Positions 18,125 through 29,710 of a DNA stretch of 64,000 nucleotides are shown here, piece after piece; positions within the stretch are counted from its first letter, which is position 1; each line of letters opens with the position of its first letter. The stretch is from Planctomycetota bacterium. Its GTDB lineage: Bacteria > Planctomycetota > Planctomycetia > Pirellulales > Lacipirellulaceae. The position numbers were made by a program, and so were the translations under genes. The stretch covers positions 62,001 through 126,000 of the forward strand of contig JAJDEF010000043.1 in assembly GCA_029259945.1 (NCBI GenBank), read 5' to 3'. Below the pieces are notes generated by a model. It was not told the DNA's origin. It did not search any database and saw only the letters and a list, made by a program, of their open reading frames with translations.

Positions 18125-18502
18125 TCAGCCAGCTAGGTTTTCGCCAAGAGACGAGGCACACTTTACACACATAGGCGTATGTGGAATCGCGTTCAGACGC
18201 GTCTTGGGGATGACTCCCTCGCACTTCACACAGGTGCCGTAGGTGCCGTCTTCGACTCTTTGCAAGGCCGATTCGATCACGCCGAGCGTGCCTTCTTCGG
18301 TCGCCATCAGGCTCAAAGTAAATTCCTGCTCGAAATTGTCGCTACCCAACTCAGCCATGTGAATCGGCATGCTGGAAAGCTCAGAACCTTCGGTCCCCGA
18401 CTGACGCAAAGCCGATGCCGCCATCGACGAAACATCGCCGCGCAACCGCGCCCGCAGGTCTAAGAGACGCTCCTTGTAAACCTTCATATCTGCTCTTTTC
18501 AT
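18125..18502 (-). CDS. DksA/TraR-type zinc-finger protein
   Basis: 125 residues. An N-terminal coiled-coil segment precedes a four-cysteine zinc finger: CVKC then, after about 20 residues, CVKC, with the PKTRLNAIPHTPMC sequence characteristic of the family. DksA binds in the secondary channel of RNA polymerase and works with ppGpp. The coiled-coil tip is shorter and lacks an obvious DxxDxA tip motif, so activity like that of E. coli DksA is not assured. GGGAGG lies 6 bases before the ATG. It lies upstream of lspA on the same strand, 84 bases apart. Confidence 0.88.
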   Translation of the reverse strand: MKRADMKVYKERLLDLRARLRGDVSSMAASALRQSGTEGSELSSMPIHMAELGSDNFEQEFTLSLMATEEGTLGVIESALQRVEDGTYGTCVKCEGVIPKTRLNAIPHTPMCVKCASSLGENLAG

Positions 18503-18947
18503 CGCTGTCCTCCCTTGTTGGGCTCTCCCTGTTCACTCCGCCAGTTACTGGCCAGACTCGCCATTGTATGATGCCACTTGAGGATCGTCAAACAGCGAGA
18601 ATATGCCGTCGCCCCTGTAACACATTGTTGCAGAACGACTTACCGGCAATTGAGTTAGATACAAGTTATGGGAGGCGTCTCCTGCCAAGATGAATATGGG
18701 AATGACCCTGCTGAAAGCCAGCGCTGAGTTGCGTCTGTCGACAGTCAGGAGTAGACTGGCTATAAGTTGTTTTGCTATTTGTGCTTACCATTATTTTTTG
18801 GTGCTACCATAGGTGCCTGGGGGCCAAAATCGCAGCAGCTTTGTGGCTTGATAAGCTAGAGCAAGCCATGCATACCTCGTTTAGGGGCTCCGCCAGGATA
18901 TCCGCCACAGGGATCGTCATGGGGGGCGGACAGCCCGTTTGAACCCA
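18503..18947. other. Divergent intergenic region
   Basis: 445 bases between the divergently transcribed DksA-like gene and thrC; promoters of both must lie here. An AT-rich block at 18765-18800 precedes thrC, but no confident -35/-10 pair could be picked. No repeat was recognised. Confidence 0.5.
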
Positions 18948-20381
18948 ATGCGGAGAACTTCGGCGGTGGCGACTTCGGTGCATACACACACAGATCAGGC
19001 GTTTCAGCGATGCGTTTCGCCCGATTGTGCGGCGACTTACGACATCGGCGAGGCACGCACCTCTTGCCAGCAATGTGGAGGCCTGCTCGATGTTGCCTAC
19101 GATTGGGATCGCCTGCCGGTTCCCGATTCTCTCAAGTTCTTCGAGCAAAAGTGGGCCCGTCGAAATGACCCCCTTTGCCGTAGCGGCGTCTGGCGATTTC
19201 ACGATCTGCTCCCTTTCGCCCCGCCCGAAAAGGTGGTCACTGTGGGCGAAGGCCAAACGATGCTGCAGCCCTCAGACGGAGTGGCGAAATTCGTCGGTGT
19301 CGATGCGGGCAACCTCTATCTTGAATATGAAGGCCTGAACCCCTCGGGCAGTTTCAAAGACAACGGCATGACCGCTGCCTTTACCCACGCTCACACGATT
19401 GGTGCCAAACGGGCGGCCTGTGCGTCGACTGGCAACACCAGCGCTTCGCTGGCCCTTTACTGCGGTGTCAGCAAGCTCATGCAGGCGGTGATTTTCATCG
19501 GCTCCGGGAAGATTTCTTACGGCAAACTTTCGCAAGCGCTCGACTATGGCGCGCTAACCCTACAAATAGCCGGTGATTTTGACGACGCGATGCAACGTGT
19601 TCGTGAAGTGAGCGAACAACTGGGCATCTATCTGGTCAACAGTGTGAATCCGTTCCGGCTTGAAGGTCAAAAGACCATCATGTATCGGGTGCTCGAAGGC
19701 CTCGATTGGCAGGTGCCTGACTGGATCGTTGTTCCGGGCGGCAACCTGGGCAACAGTAGCGCGTTTGGCAAAGCCTTTATGGAGTTACGCGAGCTTGGTC
19801 TCATTGATCGCGTGCCCCGTCTGGCGATCATCAACGCGGCAGGTGCCAATACGCTGCACGAGCTTTACGAGGTTCGGGGCAATCGCTGGAACCAGGGGCG
19901 GGTCGATCTTCAAACTCCCGAAAACTACTACGTCGAACTTGACCAAAACGGCCGACGGGCGTCGACCATTGCCAGTGCCATCGAAATCAATCGGCCGGTG
20001 AACTATCAAAAGTGTTTGCGTGCCTTGGATGTGTGCGACGGGGTGGTTCGCGAAGTCACCGATGGACAGATCCTCGATGCCAAGGCTCAGGTCGGCGCGA
20101 ACGGTCTTGGGTGCGAGCCAGCTAGTGCCGCCAGCGTGGCGGGTGCCAAGCTGCTGCGGGCAGAAGGCATCATCGCTCCGTCCGACCGTGTGGCCTGTAT
20201 CCTCACCGGCCACCAGCTCAAAGATCCCACGGCCACCGTGGCGTATCACACAACCGACCAAGAAGAATTTAACCGTGTTTTAGGCAGCCGGGGTGTCAAG
20301 CGAGCCGAGTTTGCCAACCGTGCCGTTACCGTGCCGAACGACCTGGAAGAGATTGTCCGAGCGATTCAGCTCAACAGTTGA
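18948..20381 (+). CDS. thrC: Threonine synthase
   Basis: 477 residues from ATG 18948. PLP enzyme converting O-phosphohomoserine to threonine. A four-cysteine zinc-ribbon-like N-terminus (CVSPDC ... CQQCGG) is followed by the fold-type II core. The PLP lysine lies in [11 protein letters not shown], and [13 protein letters not shown] and [16 protein letters not shown] bind the cofactor phosphate and substrate. The cysteine pairs occur in the class of threonine synthases found in plants and many bacteria. An in-frame TTG three codons earlier is less likely. dapB follows in the same direction after 50 bases, so two aspartate-family enzymes probably share a transcript. Confidence 0.93.
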   Translation: MRRTSAVATSVHTHTDQAFQRCVSPDCAATYDIGEARTSCQQCGGLLDVAYDWDRLPVPDSLKFFEQKWARRNDPLCRSGVWRFHDLLPFAPPEKVVTVGEGQTMLQPSDGVAKFVGVDAGNLYLEYEGLNPSGSFKDNGMTAAFTHAHTIGAKRAACASTGNTSASLALYCGVSKLMQAVIFIGSGKISYGKLSQALDYGALTLQIAGDFDDAMQRVREVSEQLGIYLVNSVNPFRLEGQKTIMYRVLEGLDWQVPDWIVVPGGNLGNSSAFGKAFMELRELGLIDRVPRLAIINAAGANTLHELYEVRGNRWNQGRVDLQTPENYYVELDQNGRRASTIASAIEINRPVNYQKCLRALDVCDGVVREVTDGQILDAKAQVGANGLGCEPASAASVAGAKLLRAEGIIAPSDRVACILTGHQLKDPTATVAYHTTDQEEFNRVLGSRGVKRAEFANRAVTVPNDLEEIVRAIQLNS

Positions 20382-20431
20382 CATACCTTAAGTCGTGGGC
20401 CTAAGTCGTAAGCTCTGAGGAACCTGATAGG

Positions 20432-21220
20432 ATGAAGATTGCGATTCATGGTGCTGCGGGTCGAATGGGACAGCGCGTGACAGCGCTCGCAAGCGACAGT
20501 ACCGTTTTAGAAATTGTAGCGGCGTTGGAATCTGCCACGCACCCGGCCCTGGGGCAAGACGCTGGGACGTTGGCCGGCGTGGGCGAAATTGGCATCCCGC
20601 TGGCCGTGGTTGGCGAATCGGAAGCCGACGTGGTGATTGATTTTTCGGTGCCGGCCGCGGCGATTGCGGCACTAGCCCACTGCTTGGAGTTCGGCAAGCC
20701 GATTGTAATCGCGACCACCGGTTTTGACGAATCGCAAGAGGCCTTCATTCGTACAGCGTCGGAGAAGATTCCCATCGTCTGGGCCCCCAGTATGAGCACT
20801 GCGGTCAACCTGTTGATGAAGCTGACTGAAATTGCTGGGAACGCGCTCAAGGATTTCCCCTCAGGCGTCGACGTCGAGATCGTCGAGCGGCACCATCGCT
20901 ATAAGGAAGATGCCCCGAGCGGAACGGCCTTGCGCTTTGGCGAGATCGTGGCCAAGGCGATGGGGCAAACCAGCCATGTCCACGGACGCGAAGGGCGACC
21001 TGGTGTGCGTACTCAGGAGGAGATCGGTTACCACGCCCTTCGCACGGGCGACAATGCGGGCGAGCATACCATTGTCTTTGGCATGTTGGGCGAAACGATC
21101 GAACTCAAAGTTGCAGCCTCGAATCGTGATTGCTATGCCCAAGGCGCATTGCTTGCCGCCAGTTGGCTCAAGGATAAACCTGCGGGGCTTTACACCATGA
21201 ACGACGTACTAGGCCTCTAG
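20432..21220 (+). CDS. dapB: 4-hydroxy-tetrahydrodipicolinate reductase
   Basis: 262 residues, typical family length. It reduces hydroxy-tetrahydrodipicolinate with NAD(P)H in the lysine and diaminopimelate pathway. The N-terminal GAAGRMGQRV is the Rossmann nucleotide site; VERHHRYKEDAPSGTA holds the catalytic His pair and the Lys/substrate-binding loop. GGAACC and ATAGG precede the ATG. Its position after thrC fits branch points of aspartate semialdehyde metabolism. Diaminopimelate supply also serves peptidoglycan, which planctomycetes do make. Confidence 0.95.
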   Translation: MKIAIHGAAGRMGQRVTALASDSTVLEIVAALESATHPALGQDAGTLAGVGEIGIPLAVVGESEADVVIDFSVPAAAIAALAHCLEFGKPIVIATTGFDESQEAFIRTASEKIPIVWAPSMSTAVNLLMKLTEIAGNALKDFPSGVDVEIVERHHRYKEDAPSGTALRFGEIVAKAMGQTSHVHGREGRPGVRTQEEIGYHALRTGDNAGEHTIVFGMLGETIELKVAASNRDCYAQGALLAASWLKDKPAGLYTMNDVLGL

Positions 21221-21256
21221 TCTGACCTCCGACCTCTCGCCCCTAACCCCTTTCCA

Positions 21257-21628
21257 ATGGCCAAATGCGACGAAGGTTATCTCTGTGAAGTTTGTGGCGA
21301 GGATGTTGCAACGATTACGGAGAGCGATCTCTATCTTCGCTACGTAGTTGGGCTGCTCGACCCTGAGGTTCTGCATACCACGCCGGAACGCCACATCCGT
21401 TGCAACCCGTCGCTTGCGCAGTACATCGTTGCCGACGACTTCGAGCCGGTGGTGGTCGAAGGCCCGTTCGACAAACGGACGTTGGACACTCGTGATGTGA
21501 CCGAGCAAGAACAGCTTATGACTCGCGGCTGGCGACGGCTGCAAGAGCTTGCCAAGGTGGATATTCCGATCATCGAATATCCGCTTGCTGAGGTGCTCGA
21601 TAAAATCGAAAAGCGACCTCGAGCTTGA
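21257..21628 (+). CDS. Conserved-looking small protein with CxxC
   Basis: 123 residues. The N-terminus MAKCDEGYLCEVCGEDV carries three cysteines including a CxxC, and a further Cys (HIRCNPSL) lies near residue 55; together they could bind a metal. The rest is acidic and helical with no family I can name. It begins 36 bases after dapB on the same strand and has consistent codon usage, so it is likely a real gene co-transcribed with dapB. Function unknown. Confidence 0.7.
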   Translation: MAKCDEGYLCEVCGEDVATITESDLYLRYVVGLLDPEVLHTTPERHIRCNPSLAQYIVADDFEPVVVEGPFDKRTLDTRDVTEQEQLMTRGWRRLQELAKVDIPIIEYPLAEVLDKIEKRPRA

Positions 21629-21649
21629 GCGAATTTTGTCTGTGCCGAA

Positions 21650-21858
21650 GTGGACAAAAGTGACAAAATAGGTGCCGTTGGTGCTGCTATAGAAGCGTAG
21701 GTGGCCGTAGTTTTGGCACGTATTTGGCTGTTTGGGGGTTTTGCGGACAAAACTAAGGTGATTTGTCCGCCGTTATTTTCTTAAACGTTACCATGCTAGG
21801 CTTTGCGAGATTTCGCGCGGACAAAAGTCGGTGGGGTTTTGTCCTATTTTGTCCGACG
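21650..21858. repeat. Cluster of GGACAAAA / TTTTGTCC inverted motifs
   Basis: At least five occurrences: TGGACAAAAGTGACAAAATA (from 21651), a perfect 9-bp inverted pair GCGGACAAA (21743-21751) and TTTGTCCGC (21762-21770), GCGGACAAAAG (near 21817) and TTTTGTCC twice (near 21837-21856). They form nested inverted repeats and look like either a multi-site operator or a decayed palindromic repeat array. Confidence 0.55.
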
Positions 21859-21923
21859 AGGGTGACTTTATTGGAAAAAAGGGGAACGCTAATCTTCGCT
21901 TATCGTCGCTAATTTTTTTGGCT

Positions 21924-22003
21924 GGGTGCCACTGTCTGGCTTGTCCAGCAGTGGAACCCTGGTACTCGCATCACACTGCTGGACAAGCCAGCAGTGGCAC
22001 CCC
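21924..22003. repeat. 80-bp palindromic element, copy 1 of 3
   Basis: Arms GGGTGCCACTG...CCAGCAGTGG and their complements enclose a short centre. Shared nearly base for base with 33879-33958 and 43540-43619. Preceded by GCTAATTTTTTTG, also found before the third copy. Confidence 0.85.
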
Positions 22004-22342
22004 AGTGCGTCGATTAGTGTTTTAGATTTTCAAAGAACGGGTACTCGTGCTATTGTCGTGGAATCGCGGGGTGGATTCCAGCGAAAAATTTGGCCGGGTT
22101 GTTTCTCGCAGAGACGCGGAGACGGCTGAGTTTTTTTGTTGGGTTTCGTGCGTTTCGCTGGCGCTGCACGCACGCTACGGGCTACGGGGAGCTAAAACGC
22201 CCTATACGTTCAATGGGCTCACCGGTTTTTTCGCAAAATTTGCAAGTCTGCTCGTTTTGTGATACAAGTGGGAGTTCACGGGGTGCTTGAACGCGAGAGT
22301 TTAGTTGATGGATACGATTTTGACGAATCGGAGAAAATTAGG

Positions 22343-22960
22343 ATGGTAAGTTTACGCGTTCTGGCAATTGTCCTTTTGACTTCTGTTTCTAGCTTGCAAG
22401 CCGCAACGGTTATTTCGAACAGCAACTTGTCATGGGTCCCATGGCCTTTCTTTAAGGCCACAATTTTTCAAGATACCATTATCCTTGACGAGACGTCAGT
22501 TTGGTTCGACTTTCAAGCTACACAGGTCGCTCCTTTCACTTTCACCGCCACGCTCCGAGGCGTCAACGTCAATCTTGATGAAGGATCGGACTGGTATGTG
22601 GTGAACCCAGGTGATGTATTCAGCGCGGAGAATATAGCAAATGGTCTTTTTACGCCTTTAATTACGGTCTTTAGTTCTCCCACCCTCCATCCGGCGGTTG
22701 AGCTTGGAAATGCTTTTTCCGACATCTACCTGGGAGTGAATACTGGGAGGGGTTCAAATGGTCGCAACGTTTTTGGATGGGTACATCTGAGACCAAACAA
22801 CATTACAGGGTCGGCGTCTCTCGATATGCTTGCGAATGTTGTTTCTTATGATAGCCAAGGAATTATTGTTGGCACGACTACCGCGGTGCCAGAGCCGAGT
22901 TCGCTGGCATTGATCGGCATGGGAATCGGGGTGTTGCTGCGGCGAAGAGCTTTGCGATAA
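22343..22960 (+). CDS. PEP-CTERM sorted secreted protein
   Basis: 205 residues from ATG 22343; the open frame extends 28 codons upstream, but only this start gives a signal peptide (VSLRVLAIVLLTSVSSLQA) and has GGAG nearby. The mature part is a beta-rich domain with FGWVHLRPN and a Trp/Phe-rich first strand. The tail VPEPSSLALIGMGIG-LLRRRALR is a standard PEP-CTERM signal. No catalytic residues were seen. It stands alone, convergent with aconitase, with a REP-like element just after its stop. Confidence 0.82.
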   Translation: MVSLRVLAIVLLTSVSSLQAATVISNSNLSWVPWPFFKATIFQDTIILDETSVWFDFQATQVAPFTFTATLRGVNVNLDEGSDWYVVNPGDVFSAENIANGLFTPLITVFSSPTLHPAVELGNAFSDIYLGVNTGRGSNGRNVFGWVHLRPNNITGSASLDMLANVVSYDSQGIIVGTTTAVPEPSSLALIGMGIGVLLRRRALR

Positions 22961-22996
22961 CCCTTCCATTCTGGTTCTTCAGTTGCTACTTGTTTT

Positions 22997-23019
22997 GGGC
23001 CAGGATGGCCCGGCTATGG
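22997..23019 (+). repeat. REP-like palindrome, copy A
   Basis: GGGCCAGGATGGCCCGG followed by CTATGG. The stem GGGCCA/TGGCCC with a GGA loop is perfect. It lies between two convergent genes. Confidence 0.75.
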
Positions 23020-23037
23020 AGGGGGGAGCGGTGGGGG

Positions 23038-25758
<2,721 letters not shown>

Positions 25759-26107
25759 GATTTTGGTCCACTCGATTTAAGCTAAGAGAAAGGATTACCG
25801 CAGGGGACGCGGAGGGCACAGAGAAAGGATTTTTTCTAGGTGCTCGGGTCATCCGTGGTTAACGTTAGATTGGTGATCGCTGGATTAGCCGTTTTGGTAT
25901 TCTATCGCGAATTGGGCGGCTTGTCTTGAGAGGAAAAAGGCCTGTAGTGGGTTCGTTTGAACAAGAGCTGGCAGGCAAAATGACCAAGGTCCAAGGCCCG
26001 AATGACCAATGAAAATCACTTGGCCTCACAAAGTTAGTCATTTGGACATTGTGCCTTGGTCATTCTCACCTAATTTTGCTCAATCGAGCGCACACCAGAA
26101 CGCCCTG
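25759..26107. other. Intergenic stretch with an inverted repeat
   Basis: 349 bases upstream of acnA and downstream of the CLC gene. It contains AATGACCAAGG (25979-25989), the exact complement of CCTTGGTCATT (26054-26064), with further partial pairing between, and a GGACGCGGAGGGCACAGAG stretch at 25805-25823 that belongs to a dispersed repeat class. No gene. Confidence 0.55.
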
Positions 26108-27934
26108 CTAGGAATCTTCGTGTTCGTGCTGCAAATGGGTGACTCGGTCGTGATAGGCAGAAATGACGTCGCGGCGGCTTAACATTCCGAGGACGCAATC
26201 TTCGGCTCCAGCTTCGACGATGGGAATGTCTTCGATGTTTTTTTGGGTGAACCGGCGCAGAGCCGTGTGGAGGTCGTCGGTCGGTTTGACGGTGAGCACG
26301 GGCTGGACCGCGATATCGGCGGCGACAATGAGCGACCCCGAGCCGTTGCCGGTGAGCACTGCGCGTAGATCGCGCAAGGAAAAGATGCCGACCATTTTCT
26401 GATCGGGATCGACGACCGGAAAGTAGCTGCAATCGGAGAACGAAGCGATACGAAGAATCGCGGTGAGCGGCATGTCTTCGGGAACGATTTCGATTTTTCG
26501 ATCGAGGTTCATGACCTCACGGACTTGAATCTGTTCGAGCACATCGACCACAAAGTCACCTTGATGCGCGGGGCTGTCGACAATGGCGGAGACCTGTTCT
26601 TCGTACAGGCTCCACCGAGACGAGAGCAGCGCGACGTTGATAATGCAAACCAGCATGAGCGGAAGCAGCAATTCGTAAGACCCGCTCATTTCGCAAACCA
26701 TGAGCATCGCGGTGAGGGGCACACGGGCAACACCGGCGAAAAAACCGCCCATGCCGATGAGCACATAGGCTTCGGGATGGGCAATCGAATTTGGAAAGAG
26801 ATGGTCGCACACAATTCCGTAAGACCCTCCAAGCATTGCCCCGATGAACAACGAAGGAGCGAACACGCCTCCACTTCCACCGGAGGAGATCGTGAGCGAG
26901 GTGGCCAGTATCTTGCCAAAGCAGAGAGCGATCATCAGCGAAAGGGTGAGGTGGCCATCAATGGCGCGTTGAATCCATCCGTAGCCGCCCGACATTAACT
27001 GGGGGAACCAGAGCACAAGGCACCCCAGTAACAAGCCCCCGACGGCCGGCTTGAGCATGTTTGGTAGGGGCAATTTTTTGAAGAAGCGATCTCTTAGGCC
27101 GTAGAAGGTTAAGACGTAGAGATAGCCAACAATTGAGCAAATTACGGCGAAAACGAGGCAAAACGAGAGTTCCAGCGTGTTCGAGAATTCGAATCCTGCC
27201 GGGGTGTTGAACGCCAGGCCTTGGCCATAGATCATGGCGAACACGGTGTAAGCGGTAATCGATCCGATAAAACAGGGAATGACCGCGGCGGCCTCGAGCG
27301 CGGTCGAGCTATAAAGCACCTCGCTGACAAACAGGGCGCCGCCGAGTGGTGCGCGGAAGATGGCGCCGATCCCCCCGGCAGCTCCGGCCAGCATGAGCAA
27401 TCTTCGATCACGATCGCTGAGCCCCAATTTTGTGGACAAGTACGATCCGAAACCCGCGCCGATTTGTGCAATGGGGCCTTCGCGTCCTGCGGAACCTCCG
27501 GTGCCGATGGTAATGATCGAAGCGAGGGTTTTGACAAAGGGCACACGCGTACGAATTTTTCCGCGTAAGCGGTGAAAGGCTTTGACCAGGGCATCGGTTC
27601 CGTGGCCTTCGGCTTCGGGGGCTAGCCCGTAGACAAGAATCCCGCAAAGTAGCCCGCCGATGGCGGGTACCAACAAGACAGCGATCCATCGGGTAGGTAG
27701 CTGAGGATGATGCTCAATGACCTCGGTGCCGGCAGGCGGAGGGTAGTAGCCTTCGACATTGCCTAGCGCAAAATCTTGGACCAACGTGATCAAGAAGAAA
27801 AAGAGTGCGGCACCCAATCCGGCTGCAATCCCCGCGAGGGTGGAATAGACCACCAAACGGCCGGATGCTTCGGTGTCGAAAATTGTTCGGAGATAATGAA
27901 TCAGTTTTCGCAACGACCTGACCTCTCGCGACAA
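26108..27934 (-). CDS. CLC-family chloride channel or transporter with CBS pair
   Basis: 608 residues. The membrane domain (about 1-430) has the CLC signatures GREGPIAQIGAGFGS, containing the gating glutamate, and GGVFAPSLFIGAMLGG. The C-terminal part (about 470-590) has two CBS modules, which bind adenine nucleotides and regulate transport. The position of the proton-path glutamate of exchangers appears to be Val here (FVSEVLY compared with FIIEEM), as in CLC channels, so channel-type transport is possible. No ATG is available near the N-terminus: TTG at 27934 or TTG at 27913, the latter with AGAGGTCAGG just upstream. No partner genes nearby. Confidence 0.9.
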   Translation of the reverse strand: MSREVRSLRKLIHYLRTIFDTEASGRLVVYSTLAGIAAGLGAALFFFLITLVQDFALGNVEGYYPPPAGTEVIEHHPQLPTRWIAVLLVPAIGGLLCGILVYGLAPEAEGHGTDALVKAFHRLRGKIRTRVPFVKTLASIITIGTGGSAGREGPIAQIGAGFGSYLSTKLGLSDRDRRLLMLAGAAGGIGAIFRAPLGGALFVSEVLYSSTALEAAAVIPCFIGSITAYTVFAMIYGQGLAFNTPAGFEFSNTLELSFCLVFAVICSIVGYLYVLTFYGLRDRFFKKLPLPNMLKPAVGGLLLGCLVLWFPQLMSGGYGWIQRAIDGHLTLSLMIALCFGKILATSLTISSGGSGGVFAPSLFIGAMLGGSYGIVCDHLFPNSIAHPEAYVLIGMGGFFAGVARVPLTAMLMVCEMSGSYELLLPLMLVCIINVALLSSRWSLYEEQVSAIVDSPAHQGDFVVDVLEQIQVREVMNLDRKIEIVPEDMPLTAILRIASFSDCSYFPVVDPDQKMVGIFSLRDLRAVLTGNGSGSLIVAADIAVQPVLTVKPTDDLHTALRRFTQKNIEDIPIVEAGAEDCVLGMLSRRDVISAYHDRVTHLQHEHEDS

Positions 27935-28509
27935 ATTTTGAGCTGGCGGTCAGCTTCTAAGAGGATCGCACAGGTCGCCAACCTCACTACGAATCGGTTT
28001 GACCACTTTGGCATTGTTCTTAACTTAGGAGGAGGGTGAATAGGTGGGGCGATGCAAGGAGACCGACCCCGTAGGCTAATCCATTAGGTGCTTGCATACT
28101 AGGGTGGGGTCTGTCTGGTAGTGGGTTGGCCGAAAGACATATTCACCTTGAGCATGAGTAAATACGGCTTTCAGCCGAAAATGCGTAGAACACATTCAAA
28201 CCTGGGACGTTGCTCCAGGCTACGTTGAAAATGGCCTTCGGCCAAACTAACCAACTACCCTGCTCGATAGAAGAGCCTCCGGCAACTTGTAAAGTTGCGG
28301 CTATTGCTGGGAGATGCAGCTATTGCAAGTTGGTGCCGGGGAGTTCGGATGGCGGCGAAGCATTTTTCGGCCCTGCAGTTGTCTTGCCCATCGCCAACGG
28401 GGTCGGCAGCCACTAAAATGAGCCCTTTGCCAGTCGGCGTGTGGCCCTGCTAATGCCCGGTCATGCGTAGAATATCGCTAAAAGCACGAGAAAGAGAGCG
28501 TGAGAGAAG
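27935..28509. other. Divergent intergenic region with small palindromes
   Basis: 575 bases between the divergent CLC gene and serC. Short inverted motifs such as GGCCTTCGGCC (28230-28240) and an AACTTGTAAAGTTGC hairpin near 28285 are seen. No gene and no confident promoter. Confidence 0.5.
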
Positions 28510-29604
28510 ATGACCGAACGGGCTTACAATTTTTCGGCCGGTCCGGCCGTGCTGCCAGAGCCGGTGCTGGCTGAGGTTCAGCGAGATTTGCTGGCTTTGC
28601 CGGGGCCTCGGGCCTCGGTCATGGAGATCAGCCATCGCAGCGCGACGTTCAAAGAGATTATTGGTGCGGCAGAAGCCAACCTTCGCAAGCTGCTGTCGAT
28701 ATCCGACGATTACTCGGTGCTGTTTTTACAGGGGGGTAGCCGGCTCCAGTTTTCGATGATACCGATGAACCTGCTCAGCGACGAGCGACCCTCGGCTGAT
28801 TACGTGCTCACGGGCGCTTGGGGCAAGCATGCGATGAAAGAAGCCCGCAAGCATGGCAAGATGCGCGTGGTGTGGGATGGTAGCGACACGAATTACAACC
28901 GTTTGCCACCAGCTGGATCATACGAAGTCAACAACGATGCGGCCTATTTCTATTACGCCTCGAATGAAACCATTCATGGCGTTCAGTTTCCGGGGGAACC
29001 CGAGTCGGGACGTGTGCCGTTGGTTTGCGATGCTTCGAGCGATTTTCTTTACCGTCCGCTTCCGATCGACCGTTATGGTTTGATTTATGCATGTGCGCAA
29101 AAGAACATCGGGCCGGCGGGAGTAACGATTGTTGTCGTTCGCAACGATCTGCTGGAACGGTGTGATGAGAATTTGCCTGGGTATTTGAATTACAAGACGC
29201 ATGCGGACGCGGGTTCGCTATTGAACACGGCCCCCACGTTTGCAATTTATGTCGTTCGGCTGATTACCGATTGGTTGCTCAACGATATCGGTGGGCTGGA
29301 CAAGATGTATGCCTTGAATCAGGCGAAGTCGAAATTGCTGTACGACGTGGTTGATAGTAGCGATGGATTTTATGTTGGCCACGCCGAGACGGACGCCCGC
29401 TCGTTGATGAACGTCGTATTTCGGTTGCCTAGCGAAGAGCTGACCAAGTCGTTTGTTGCGCAAGCCGACGAGCGCAATTTGACGGCCTTGGGCGGCCATC
29501 GATCGGTCGGTGGCATCCGTGCCTCGATCTACAATGCCATGCCGTTGGCGGGCGTTGAAGCGTTGCGCGATTTTATGGTCGAATTTTTATTAGCAGAGAG
29601 CTGA
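28510..29604 (+). CDS. serC: Phosphoserine aminotransferase
   Basis: 364 residues. PLP enzyme converting 3-phosphohydroxypyruvate and glutamate to phosphoserine (also used in pyridoxine synthesis). The N-terminal NFSAGPAVLPEPVL is the SerC signature; the PLP Lys lies in CAQKNIGPAGV; GGHRSVGGIRASIYNAMP is the C-terminal substrate-binding segment. GAGAG precedes the ATG. serA follows in the same direction, giving two consecutive steps of serine synthesis side by side, though separated by a 70-bp palindromic spacer. Confidence 0.96.
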   Translation: MTERAYNFSAGPAVLPEPVLAEVQRDLLALPGPRASVMEISHRSATFKEIIGAAEANLRKLLSISDDYSVLFLQGGSRLQFSMIPMNLLSDERPSADYVLTGAWGKHAMKEARKHGKMRVVWDGSDTNYNRLPPAGSYEVNNDAAYFYYASNETIHGVQFPGEPESGRVPLVCDASSDFLYRPLPIDRYGLIYACAQKNIGPAGVTIVVVRNDLLERCDENLPGYLNYKTHADAGSLLNTAPTFAIYVVRLITDWLLNDIGGLDKMYALNQAKSKLLYDVVDSSDGFYVGHAETDARSLMNVVFRLPSEELTKSFVAQADERNLTALGGHRSVGGIRASIYNAMPLAGVEALRDFMVEFLLAES

Positions 29605-29675
29605 GAGCCCAGAGCCTAGAGCTAAGAGCAGGTAGGGAAATTGGCTCTTAGCTCTCTGCCCTTAGCTCTCCGCTC
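29605..29675. repeat. Palindromic spacer between serC and serA
   Basis: AGAGCTAAGAGC (29618-29629) and GCTCTTAGCTCT (29644-29655) form a perfect 12-bp stem; outer flanks (GAGAGCCCAGAGCC and GCCCTTAGCTCTC) pair imperfectly. The stem could influence relative expression of serC and serA. Confidence 0.65.
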
Positions 29676-29710
29676 AAAAATACCTTTCCTCTCAATCAGA
29701 TATTAGCATC

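Larger units (their letters stand above)
21629..22342. other. Repeat-rich gene-free stretch
   Basis: 714 bases. The left part (21650-21860) has a cluster of GGACAAAA/TTTTGTCC motifs in both orientations; the middle holds one copy of the three-copy 80-bp palindromic element; the right part has an imperfect GCAGAGACGCGGAGAC segment of a dispersed repeat class. Short open frames here show no protein character. Confidence 0.6.
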
